This document shows, in pieces, positions 1 to 7,569 of a stretch of 64,000 nucleotides of DNA; the first letter of the stretch is position 1; every line of letters begins with the position of its first letter. A model generated the notes under the pieces. That model was not told the DNA's origin. It did not search any database and saw nothing but the letters and a program-made list of their open reading frames with translations. Where the stretch lies: NCBI RefSeq assembly GCF_900236475.1, contig NZ_LT963352.1, positions 6,948,001-7,012,000 of the forward strand. The letters are read 5' to 3'. Source of the stretch: Streptomyces chartreusis NRRL 3882. GTDB lineage: Bacteria; Actinomycetota; Actinomycetes; Streptomycetales; Streptomycetaceae. A program made the translations under genes and the position numbers.

Positions 1-1
1 C

Positions 2-1240
2 CAGGTCCGCGCCGGCACCTACTATCCGGCCGCGACCCTCAAGTCCACGGCAAGCGGCACAAGTTCGGCACGCATCACCCTGCGGCCCCATGGCGCCGAG
101 AAGGTCACGATCGACGGCTCCAAGCTGCCCGCCGGCTCCTGGCTGGCCGCCCTGCACGGCGACTACTGGACCGTCCAGGACCTCGCCTTCGTCAACTCCC
201 CGGCCCAGGGGTTCGTCGCCACGTCCTCCGTCGGCGGCGTCTTCAGGAACCTCGTCACCGCGGACAACGGCGACTCCGGCTTCACCCTGCGCGGCGACGG
301 CACCACCGGCAACCTCGTGCAGAACCTGGACAGCCACGGCAACCACGACCCGGCCGGCCACGGCCAGAACGCCGACGGCACCACCGTCAAGTTCGGCTCC
401 GGGACGGGCAACAGGATCACCGGCGCCCGGCTGTTCGACAACTTTGACGACGGCCTCGACCTCTGGCAGTTCTCCTCGCCCGTCACCATCGAGCACTCCT
501 GGGCTTTCGGCAACGGCGAGAACCGCCGGCGCGACCCGGCCTTCGAGGGCAACGGCAACGGCTTCGAACTGGGCGGCGGGGGAGCGTCGGTCGCCCATGT
601 CGTCAACAACAACGCCGCCTGGGACAACACGCTGCACGGCTTCACCGAGAACTCCAACACCGGCGCCATCGCCCTGAACCGCAACACCACGTACGCCAAC
701 GCCCAGCACGGCTTCCACTTCGCCACCGGCAAGGCCCGTCTCGGCAAGAACCTCGCGGTGGGCGACAAGAAGGGCCCCGCCGAGCTGGGCTCCGCGGCGG
801 TCTCCACGGGCAACGACTGGGACAGCGGCGCCACCCCGCCCTTCCGGTCGACGGACGCGAAAGGCGCGTACGCGGCTCGCCGGGCGGACGGCTCCCTGCC
901 CGCGACGACGTTCCTGACCACCGGCTCCACGACCATCGGCTCGACGATGGACCAGGGCCTGTGCGTGCAGCTGCAAGGCGGAGGAGGGAGTCGACGCGGA
1001 GCGTCGGCGACCGACGACGAGGCACACGACGACGCCCCCGCCGGTTCGCACCTGCGGGGGCGTCCTGCCGACCGGCCGAGGGGGGCTCGGCCGGGGCTGT
1101 TCGACCGTCCGGAGGGGGGCTCCGGAGGGCCGGGGTGCCGAACGTCCGACTGGGGGCCCGGACATCCGGCAGCCGGCCGGCCCAAGGGGGGATTCGGGCC
1201 GGCCGGAGCTCACACGTGCCGCGGCGTCACTGGTAGCTGA
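2..1240 (+). CDS. Right-handed beta-helix (pectin-lyase-like) protein, 5' end outside window
   Basis: The reading frame is open from the window edge, so the N-terminus and any signal peptide are missing. The visible part has short Asn/Gly-rich turns repeated every 20-25 residues, such as HGQNADG, NNNAAWDN and ENSNTGAIALNRN, typical of secreted right-handed parallel beta-helix proteins of the PL9/pectate-lyase-like type. Such proteins bind or cleave acidic polysaccharides outside the cell, and the adjacent convergent gene is a PL3 pectate lyase, which fits. Recognisable family sequence ends near position 950 (TTIGSTM). The frame then runs on for about 95 Gly/Arg/Pro-rich codons through a strong hairpin at 1031-1064 and overlaps the neighbouring gene by 14 bases. 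The annotated C-terminus is therefore probably not authentic, or the original stop has been lost. Confidence 0.75.
   Translation, partial: QVRAGTYYPAATLKSTASGTSSARITLRPHGAEKVTIDGSKLPAGSWLAALHGDYWTVQDLAFVNSPAQGFVATSSVGGVFRNLVTADNGDSGFTLRGDGTTGNLVQNLDSHGNHDPAGHGQNADGTTVKFGSGTGNRITGARLFDNFDDGLDLWQFSSPVTIEHSWAFGNGENRRRDPAFEGNGNGFELGGGGASVAHVVNNNAAWDNTLHGFTENSNTGAIALNRNTTYANAQHGFHFATGKARLGKNLAVGDKKGPAELGSAAVSTGNDWDSGATPPFRSTDAKGAYAARRADGSLPATTFLTTGSTTIGSTMDQGLCVQLQGGGGSRRGASATDDEAHDDAPAGSHLRGRPADRPRGARPGLFDRPEGGSGGPGCRTSDWGPGHPAAGRPKGGFGPAGAHTCRGVTGS
1031..1064 (+). terminator. GC-rich hairpin, probable intrinsic terminator inside the open tail of the beta-helix gene
   Basis: A perfect 11-bp stem (1031-1041 pairing with 1054-1064, core ACGCCCCCGC) closes a 12-nt loop. 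It lies in a region that still reads as open frame, which is unusual and supports the gene having originally ended upstream. There is no U tract, as is common for Streptomyces terminators. Confidence 0.6.
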
Positions 1241-2060
1241 TGTCCGAGGCCTTGAACTTGCAGGTCTTGCCGTCCGGGCCGGGCGGGGTCAGCTCCTTGG
1301 GCTCCTTGCCCGTGTTGTTGCCCTCGAAGCGCACACACGTCTTGATCTTCTTCTTGCTGTCGCCGTGGATGCGGATCTTCGACAGCGTGGCCGTGTCGCC
1401 GTAGTTGGCGTTCACGCCGACGATCGAGTTCATCGGCGCCGTCACGTCGACGTCGTTCAGCACGACCGTGCGCTTGTACTGCGTCTTGCAGTTGCCGCAG
1501 GAGCGCACCAGCTTCCCGGCGTTCTGCACCTGGAAGCCCGACACGTTCAGCGTCCCGGCGCCGTTGAACTGGAGCACCTTGTCGTCGGCGTTCTTCGCGC
1601 CGCCGCCGATCACCTTGTACACGGCCGACGACGACTTGCCCTTGAAGCTGGCCGCGTCCTCGCCGACGTCCGTCCACCACACGTTCTGCAGCGTGCAGCT
1701 GCCCTTGCAGTGCACGCCGTCGGCGGCCGGGGTGCCGATGATGACGTTCTTGAGGACCGCGCCGTCGGCCAGCTCGAAGATGGGATCCTGACCCTCGTCC
1801 TGGCTGTCGCCACCGAGCGCGCCGGTGCCGTAGAACATCTTCATCCCGCCGTCGCGGACACCGGAGACCGGGATGGTCTTCGACACCGGCGTCTTGCCCG
1901 TTTCCGTGGGCCAGGAGGACGCGGCGCCCGCGGTGGACAGCATCGACGTGGTGACGACCGCCGCTCCCGTGATGCCGAACGCGGATAACCCGGCGATCAA
2001 CGCCCGCCGCTTGGTGACCCGGCGGCGATGGCGGACGCGCTGTTCTGCTGGTGCAGTCAT
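1227..2060 (-). CDS. Secreted pectate lyase, polysaccharide lyase family 3
   Basis: This 277-residue protein is predicted to cleave polygalacturonate by beta-elimination outside the cell. An Arg-rich start and a hydrophobic stretch (about residues 19-47, ending in the AGAAS region) look like a long, possibly Tat-independent signal peptide. The mature part carries PL3 hallmarks: ADGVHCKGSC, a WWTDVGEDA segment with paired acidic residues, and DDKVLQFNG, with several cysteines likely in disulfides. The ATG at 2060 is preferred over one 16 codons upstream because GAGGAA sits about 8 nt before it. Codon 25 (1986-1988) is TTA, the rare leucine codon read by the bldA tRNA, inside the signal-peptide region. 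The gene lies downstream of an ECF sigma/membrane-protein pair on the same strand and converges on the beta-helix gene. Confidence 0.9.
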   Translation of the reverse strand: MTAPAEQRVRHRRRVTKRRALIAGLSAFGITGAAVVTTSMLSTAGAASSWPTETGKTPVSKTIPVSGVRDGGMKMFYGTGALGGDSQDEGQDPIFELADGAVLKNVIIGTPAADGVHCKGSCTLQNVWWTDVGEDAASFKGKSSSAVYKVIGGGAKNADDKVLQFNGAGTLNVSGFQVQNAGKLVRSCGNCKTQYKRTVVLNDVDVTAPMNSIVGVNANYGDTATLSKIRIHGDSKKKIKTCVRFEGNNTGKEPKELTPPGPDGKTCKFKASDISYQ

Positions 2061-2144
2061 GTACCGATTCCTCGATGGGGGGTGACTCTTGCGCCTGGTG
2101 GTCGCCACCGGTGAGGAAAGGGTTGCCGCCTCTTCAGGAATTTT

Positions 2145-2993
2145 TCACGAGTCGTCTTCCGAGTCGTCCACGGCCGCGAAACCGCCGCCCACGGACAGCC
2201 GCTCCGCACCGGCGGCGGCCGTCACCGCGTAGCGGTCGGCGCCGGCGTCACGGCCGCCGCGCTCGTGGTCGAACTGGCCCGCGAACACCCACTCGCCCGC
2301 CGGGACCCTACGGCCCTCCTTCAGGGTCCAGGTGTAGACGAGGAAGCCGTCCCGCTCGGCGACCGTGAGTGTGAAGTCGTTCTCGGGCAGCGACCGCCAG
2401 GCGCCCGCGTCGGAGACCCCGCCGGTCTGGGCGACGCTCAACCGCACGGTCAGCGCGGTCAGTTCCGCGCGCGTCCTGATCGTGATGTTGCTCTGTGCCC
2501 AGAAGTCGTTGCTGTGCGGGTCGACCGAGCCGTCCGACCACAGCGGCCCGTCCTCGGTGGCGGCGGGCGGGCGCCCGGTGGGGGAGGTGCTCGGCGTGCG
2601 CGAGGGCGGCGGAGCGGACTCGCGGCGCTCCGGCGGGGCGGACGGTGTGGGGTCCACCGGCGGTGCGGGGGCCCGGCTCGTCGCCTCCGGCGACGGCGTG
2701 GGCGTCGGCGACGTCGCCACGTCCTGCTGCTGCGGGGCGGAGGTCTCCTCCTTCACCGCGGACGCGACCGCGTAACCGCCCACCGCCAGCACACCCGCCA
2801 CCGCGGCCGTCGCGCCCGCCACCCGCATCCACCCGAACACCGGCGGACGCGTGGCCCGGTGGCCGGAACCGGCCGGACCGGCCATGCCGCGCTCGACCCG
2901 GGCCAGGATGCGCTCCCGGTCGGGCTCGTGCGCCCCGGCCGCCTCGTGCAGCCGGGCGCGCAGCTCCTCGTGCACGTCCCGCCGCATGGTCAT
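2145..2993 (-). CDS. Single-pass membrane protein, putative regulator of the adjacent sigma factor
   Basis: The 282-residue product has a cytoplasmic N-terminal segment (about 1-52), one transmembrane helix (about 54-78), a long Pro/Ser/Thr-rich extracellular linker (about 85-145) and a C-terminal extracellular domain with Trp and beta-strand-like segments. The ATG overlaps the stop of the upstream sigma factor gene by 4 nt, so translation is probably coupled. The position and topology suggest an anti-sigma factor or sensor. However, it has no HxxxCxxC zinc anti-sigma motif and I do not recognise a named domain, so that role is inferred from context only. It could alternatively be a cell-surface protein produced under control of that sigma factor. 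Confidence 0.7.
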   Translation of the reverse strand: MTMRRDVHEELRARLHEAAGAHEPDRERILARVERGMAGPAGSGHRATRPPVFGWMRVAGATAAVAGVLAVGGYAVASAVKEETSAPQQQDVATSPTPTPSPEATSRAPAPPVDPTPSAPPERRESAPPPSRTPSTSPTGRPPAATEDGPLWSDGSVDPHSNDFWAQSNITIRTRAELTALTVRLSVAQTGGVSDAGAWRSLPENDFTLTVAERDGFLVYTWTLKEGRRVPAGEWVFAGQFDHERGGRDAGADRYAVTAAAGAERLSVGGGFAAVDDSEDDS

Positions 2994-3595
2994 CGGTCCC
3001 TTCCTTCGCCCTCACCGGTGCGCGCCGGCAAGCTTTCCACGACCGGCGAGCAACGGGGAGCGCCCACCGCCGCGTGCATCCGCTGCGGCAGTCCCTGTGT
3101 GCCCAGCAACCGCTGGAGTTCGGCCATTCCCTTCGAGGTCTGGCTCTTCACCGTACCCACCGAGACGCCGAGGGCGAGGGCGGTGTCCTTCTCCGACAGG
3201 TCGAACGCGTGCCGCAGCACCACGCAAGCGCGCTTGCGGAACGGCAGCCGGCGCAGGGCCTCCTGCACGTCGACCACACCCGCGACGTCCGGGTTCTCGG
3301 TGTTCTCCTCGCGCTGCGACCAGAACAGGGCGATGCGCCGCCGCTCGCGCACGGCGCTGCGGATCCGGGTGCGGGCCAGGTTGGCGACCACACCGCGCGC
3401 GTACGCCGCCGGATGGTCGGCCGCGCGTACCCGGTCCCAGCGGTGCCACAGCGCCAGCAACGCGTCCGCCGCCAGATCGTCGGCGGTGTCCGGCTCGCCC
3501 GTCAGCAGGTGGGCCAGGCGGGACAGTTCGGCGTAGTGACGCTCGAAGAAGGCGTGGAACTCCACGGAGGCGGCGTCGTCGACGACTGTGCCCAC
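2990..3595 (-). CDS. ECF RNA polymerase sigma factor, SigE family
   Basis: The 201-residue protein has a region 2 (FHAFFERHYAELSRLAHLLTG, then ADDLAADALLALWHRW) and a region 4 helix-turn-helix (LPFRKRACVVLRHAFDLSE, then GVSVGTVKSQTSKGM). This matches the SigE-like ECF group common in Streptomyces. The GTG at 3595 is chosen because GAGGAGAGG lies just upstream; an in-frame ATG at 3655 would add 20 residues. A short Pro/Arg-rich tail follows region 4. The gene overlaps its membrane-protein partner by 4 nt, and the pectate lyase lies 84 nt further downstream, so the lyase may be a regulon member. Its target promoters cannot be read from this window. Confidence 0.9.
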   Translation of the reverse strand: MGTVVDDAASVEFHAFFERHYAELSRLAHLLTGEPDTADDLAADALLALWHRWDRVRAADHPAAYARGVVANLARTRIRSAVRERRRIALFWSQREENTENPDVAGVVDVQEALRRLPFRKRACVVLRHAFDLSEKDTALALGVSVGTVKSQTSKGMAELQRLLGTQGLPQRMHAAVGAPRCSPVVESLPARTGEGEGRDR

Positions 3596-3864
3596 GGGCG
3601 ACCTCTCCTCGCAGCGGCTTCGGGCACTCCCGGCCGGGGTGCCCATGAGTGTCACGTAGATGACATGTGATCATCCGGGGGAGGTCCGGACGAGATCGGG
3701 AAGCGTAGCAGCGTTCTCGGAACGGTTCGTACGGAGCTTCGAACAGCGTATGGCGGGCCGGACTTCGATTCCGTAACACGAAGAAAACCTGAACGTGGTT
3801 CAACGCGGGAACAATCCAGCCAGCATCCGCACACCGATCACCCAGGCACCGAGGAGCACTCGCC

Positions 3865-5322
3865 ATGTCCGAATCGCAGAAGGTGGCCGACCGGTCCGAC
3901 GCCGCACCACCCGCGGTGAACAGCGTCGACCGGTTCTTCAAGATCTCCGAGCGGGGGTCCACCTTCGGCCGTGAGATACGCGGCGGCTTCGCCACGTTCT
4001 TCACCATGGCCTACATCCTTGTCCTGAACCCCATCATCCTGGGCAGCGCGAAGGACAAGTTCGGGCACCAGCTGGACGCCGTCCAGCTCACCACCGCGAC
4101 CGCCCTGGTGGCCGCGGTCATGACGATCATCATGGGCGTGGGCGGCAACCTGCCCCTCGCGCTGGCCGCCGGACTGGGCCTGAACGCCGTGGTCGCCTTC
4201 CAGATCGCCCCGCTGATGAGCTGGGACGACGCGATGGGCCTGATCGTCCTCGAGGGCCTGCTGATCTGCGTGCTGGTGGTGACCGGGCTGCGCGAGGCCG
4301 TCATGCACGCCATACCCCAGCCGCTCAAGCAGGCGATCAGCGTCGGCATCGGCCTGTTCATCGCCTTCATCGGCTTCGTCGACGCCGGGTTCGTCAGCCG
4401 CATCCCCGACGCCGCGAACACCACCGTGCCCGTTCAGCTGGGCGGCACCGGCACCCTCACCGGCTGGCCGATGCTCGTCTTCTGCCTCGGCGTGCTGCTG
4501 ACCATCGGCCTGCTCGCCCGCAAGGTCAAGGGCGCCATCCTGATCAGCATCGTCACCATGACGGCCCTGGCGATAGTGATCAACTCCATGGCCGACATCA
4601 AGAGCTGGGGCCTGACCACACCCTCCTGGCCCGACAGGCTCGTCGACGCCCCCGACTTCGGACTCATCGGCGACTTCGACCTGTTCGGGGCCTTCGGCGC
4701 CCCCGGCGTCGGGGTCATCACCGTCGTCCTGCTGGTCTTCACCCTGATCCTGTCCGACTTCTTCGACACCATGGGCACGGTCGTCGGCATCAGCGCCGAG
4801 GCGGGCCTGCTCGACGAGGAGGGCAAGGTCCCGAACCTCGGCCGGGTCCTGCTGATCGACGGCGCCGCGGCGGTCGCGGGCGGCGCGGCCTCGGCCTCCT
4901 CGGCGACCTCCTACATCGAGTCCGCGGCCGGCGTAGGCGAGGGCTCGCGCACCGGCTTCTCCAACCTCGTCACCGGCTCACTGTTCGGCCTCGCGCTGTT
5001 CCTGACCCCGCTGCTCACCATCGTCCCGCTCCAGGCGGCCGCCCCCGCCCTGGTCGCCGTCGGCTTCCTGATGATGACCCAGGTCAAGCACATCGACTGG
5101 GACCGCTACGACATCGCCATCCCCGCGTTCCTCACCATCGCCGTGATGCCGTTCACCTACTCCATCACCAACGGCATCGGCGCCGGCTTCCTCGCCTACG
5201 TCGTCATCAAGACCGTGCTCGGCAAGGCGAAGGAGATCCACTGGCTGCTGTGGGGGACCTCGGCGCTGTTCCTGGTGTACTTCGCGATCGACCCGGTCCA
5301 GCAGCTCCTGGGAGCGAAGTAG
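3865..5322 (+). CDS. NCS2-family purine permease (hypoxanthine/guanine/adenine type, PbuG/AzgA-like)
   Basis: This 485-residue polytopic membrane protein has about 12-13 hydrophobic segments, a length usual for the AzgA/PbuG branch of the nucleobase-cation symporter 2 family. Diagnostic stretches include the N-terminal FFKISERGSTFGREIRGG region, the FTMAYILVLNP segment, a DFFDTMGT motif in the middle and a SSATSYIESAAG-like stretch near residue 350. It would import purine bases by proton symport. The ATG is preceded by GAGGAG at a good distance. It is transcribed alone, divergently from the sigma factor gene, and ends at a strong hairpin terminator. The substrate among hypoxanthine, guanine and adenine cannot be decided. 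Confidence 0.92.
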   Translation: MSESQKVADRSDAAPPAVNSVDRFFKISERGSTFGREIRGGFATFFTMAYILVLNPIILGSAKDKFGHQLDAVQLTTATALVAAVMTIIMGVGGNLPLALAAGLGLNAVVAFQIAPLMSWDDAMGLIVLEGLLICVLVVTGLREAVMHAIPQPLKQAISVGIGLFIAFIGFVDAGFVSRIPDAANTTVPVQLGGTGTLTGWPMLVFCLGVLLTIGLLARKVKGAILISIVTMTALAIVINSMADIKSWGLTTPSWPDRLVDAPDFGLIGDFDLFGAFGAPGVGVITVVLLVFTLILSDFFDTMGTVVGISAEAGLLDEEGKVPNLGRVLLIDGAAAVAGGAASASSATSYIESAAGVGEGSRTGFSNLVTGSLFGLALFLTPLLTIVPLQAAAPALVAVGFLMMTQVKHIDWDRYDIAIPAFLTIAVMPFTYSITNGIGAGFLAYVVIKTVLGKAKEIHWLLWGTSALFLVYFAIDPVQQLLGAK

Positions 5323-5326
5323 CGAT

Positions 5327-5362
5327 GACGGGCCGCCCCCGGGGGGAAGGGGGCGGCCCGTC
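5327..5362. terminator. Strong bidirectional hairpin terminator between convergent genes
   Basis: A perfect 14-bp stem (5327-5340 with 5349-5362) closes an 8-nt loop. It starts 5 nt after the permease stop and ends 33 nt before the penicillin-binding protein stop on the other strand, so it probably ends both transcripts. Confidence 0.85.
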
Positions 5363-5394
5363 GCTTGTACAGACGGCTTTCGCGCCGCCGGGGT

Positions 5395-6861
5395 TCAGTC
5401 CTTCAGCGCCGCTTTCATCATCGCCTTGGCGACCGGCGCCGCCAGGCCGTTGCCGCTGACCTCCGAGCGGGCCGCGTCGGACTGCTCCACGACGACCGCC
5501 ACGGCGACCTCCTTGCCGGACGAGTCGGACTTCCCGTACGAGGTGAACCAGGCGTAAGGCACCTGGCTGTTGTTCTCGCCGTGCTGCGCCGTACCCGTCT
5601 TGCCGCCGACCGTCGCGCCCGGGACCTGGGCGTTCGTGCCCGTGCCCTTCTCCACGACCGTCTGCATCGCCGACTGCAACTGCTCGGCGGTCGAGGAGGA
5701 GACGATCTCCTTCGTACTCGCCTCGTCGTCGTAGTCCTGCAACACATCACCGCCGCTGTTGGTGATCTGCGAAACCATATGCGGCGAAACCAGCTTGCCG
5801 CCGTTGGCTATGGCCGCCGACACCATGGCCATCTGGAGCGGCGTCGCGGTGACGTCGAACTGGCCGATGCCCGTCAGGGCCGTCTGCGACGGGTACATGT
5901 CCGACGGGTACACGCTCGTGTAGGCCCGGACCGGCACATCCAGCTTGTCGTCGTTGAAGCCGAACTTCTCGGCCATCGCCTTCACCTTGTCCTGGCCCAA
6001 CTGGACGGCCATCTTCGCGAAGACGTTGTTGCACGAGTACTCCAGCGCCGTACGGATCGTGGCGTTCGTACAGGGCGCGTTCGGGTTCTCGTTCGACAGG
6101 TCCCGGGTGGTGCCCGGCAGCGTGTACGGGTCCGGGCTGTCGGTCTTCTCGTCCACCGACTGGTACAGCCCGTCCTCCAGCGCCGCTGCCGCCACGACCA
6201 GCTTGAACGTCGAACCCGGCGGCAGCGGCTGCCGCAGCGCACGGTTGACCAGCGGCTTCTCCGGGTCGGACGTGAGCTTCTTCCAGGCCGCCCCCGCGGT
6301 GTTGGCGTCGGTCAGCGACGAGGGGTCGTACGACGGGGTCGACACGACCGCGAGGATCTTCCCGGTCTTCGGGTCGATGGCGACGGCCCCGCCCTTCTTG
6401 TCGCCGAGCGCGTCGTACGCCGCCTTCTGCACGTCCGGGTCGATCGTCGTGACCACGTTGCCCGGGTCGGCCCGCTGGTTGGTGATGGTGTCCATCACGG
6501 ACTTCAGACGGTTGTCCGTGCCGTTGAGGAGGTCGGTGTAGATGCCCTCCAACTGGGTCGGCGCGTACGCCTGCGAGGCGAAGCCCGTCACCGCCGCGTA
6601 CAGCTCGCCGTCCGTGTACGTGCGCTTGTACTTGAGGTCGCCCGACTTCGTCGGGGCCGAGCCGGTGACCGACCGGCCGCCCACGATGATGTTCCCGAGC
6701 GGCGCCGAGTACGTCTCGATCGCGTTCCGCCGGTTGTCCTTGTCGTCTGCGAGCGCCTGGCCCTCGTAGAACTGCACCCAGGTCGCCCTGCCCAGCAGGG
6801 CCAACACCAGCAGCAGCGTGAAGACCGATGCGCGCCTGATCGTCTTGTTCATCCCGAACAT
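5395..6861 (-). CDS. Class B penicillin-binding protein (PbpA/FtsI-like transpeptidase)
   Basis: The 488-residue protein has a short cytoplasmic start, one membrane anchor (about 11-25), a dimerisation/linker region and a penicillin-binding transpeptidase domain. All three active-site motifs are present: STFK (217-220), SCN (276-278) and KTGT (421-424). It should cross-link peptidoglycan D,D-transpeptide bonds outside the membrane and is a beta-lactam target. The length and the PPGSTFK context match actinobacterial PbpA-type proteins that lack the PASTA domains of PknB partners. The start could be ATG 6861 or ATG 6852 (MNKTIRRA). The gene lies 45 nt downstream of the response regulator on the same strand and may be co-transcribed with that two-component system. 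Confidence 0.93.
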   Translation of the reverse strand: MFGMNKTIRRASVFTLLLVLALLGRATWVQFYEGQALADDKDNRRNAIETYSAPLGNIIVGGRSVTGSAPTKSGDLKYKRTYTDGELYAAVTGFASQAYAPTQLEGIYTDLLNGTDNRLKSVMDTITNQRADPGNVVTTIDPDVQKAAYDALGDKKGGAVAIDPKTGKILAVVSTPSYDPSSLTDANTAGAAWKKLTSDPEKPLVNRALRQPLPPGSTFKLVVAAAALEDGLYQSVDEKTDSPDPYTLPGTTRDLSNENPNAPCTNATIRTALEYSCNNVFAKMAVQLGQDKVKAMAEKFGFNDDKLDVPVRAYTSVYPSDMYPSQTALTGIGQFDVTATPLQMAMVSAAIANGGKLVSPHMVSQITNSGGDVLQDYDDEASTKEIVSSSTAEQLQSAMQTVVEKGTGTNAQVPGATVGGKTGTAQHGENNSQVPYAWFTSYGKSDSSGKEVAVAVVVEQSDAARSEVSGNGLAAPVAKAMMKAALKD

Positions 6862-6906
6862 GAGGACGAGCGAGGCCGGGCGGATCGTTCCCGCCGTCCG
6901 GTTTTC

Positions 6907-7569
6907 TCATCTGCCGTTCAGAAAGCCCGCTTCGTACGCGGCGATGACCGCCTGCGTACGGTCCCGGGTGCCCGTCTTGGCCAGCACCGCCGCCACATGC
7001 GACTTCACCGTGGCCGGACCGACCTCCATCCGGCGGGCGATCTCCGCGTTGGTCAGCCCCTGCGCCATGTGCCGCAGCACCTCCCGCTCGCGTCCCGTGA
7101 GCTTCGCCACCCACTCCGGCGGCGCCGGGTACGCGCGTGCGTGCTCGGTCGCGAGGGTGCGGACGGCCGCCGGGAACAGCAGGCTGTCGCTGCGCGCCAC
7201 CAGCCGGACCGCCTGCACGAGCGCGTCGGCGTCCGCCCGCTTCAGCAGGAACCCGGCGGCTCCGGCGCGCAGGGCGTCGTACACGTAGGAGTCGTTCTCG
7301 AAGGTCGTCACGACGACGATCCGGGGCGGGTCGTCCAGTGTGGCGAGGATCTGCTCGGTGGCGCGGATGCCGTCGATCTCCGGCATGCGGACGTCCATGA
7401 GGACGACGTCCGGCCGCAGGTCCCGGACGACCGACACGGCCTCGGCGCCGGTGGCCGCCTCGCCCACCACCTCCAGGTCCGGCTCGGCGGAGAGGATGGC
7501 GCGCAGCGCGCTGCGGACCATGCGCTCGTCGTCGGCGAGGACGACACGGATCGGCGTCGGGCGGGTCAT
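6907..7569 (-). CDS. NarL/LuxR-family response regulator
   Basis: This 220-residue protein has a receiver domain (about 7-120) with the acidic pair at residues 13-14, the phospho-acceptor Asp59 (VVLMDVRMPE) and the conserved Lys110. A LuxR-type helix-turn-helix follows (about 155-205; LTGREREVL, GLTNAEIA, VGPATVKSH). Its ATG overlaps the histidine kinase stop by 4 nt, so it is the cognate partner of that kinase. The downstream penicillin-binding protein gene is the nearest candidate target or co-transcribed gene, suggesting a cell-wall-related input, which is inference. Confidence 0.95.
   Translation of the reverse strand: MTRPTPIRVVLADDERMVRSALRAILSAEPDLEVVGEAATGAEAVSVVRDLRPDVVLMDVRMPEIDGIRATEQILATLDDPPRIVVVTTFENDSYVYDALRAGAAGFLLKRADADALVQAVRLVARSDSLLFPAAVRTLATEHARAYPAPPEWVAKLTGREREVLRHMAQGLTNAEIARRMEVGPATVKSHVAAVLAKTGTRDRTQAVIAAYEAGFLNGR

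Noticed and set aside
3656..3864. Purine riboswitch upstream of the NCS2 permease
   Set aside because: I searched for the conserved purine aptamer pattern by eye and found none; only ordinary promoter-like A/T-rich sequence is seen.
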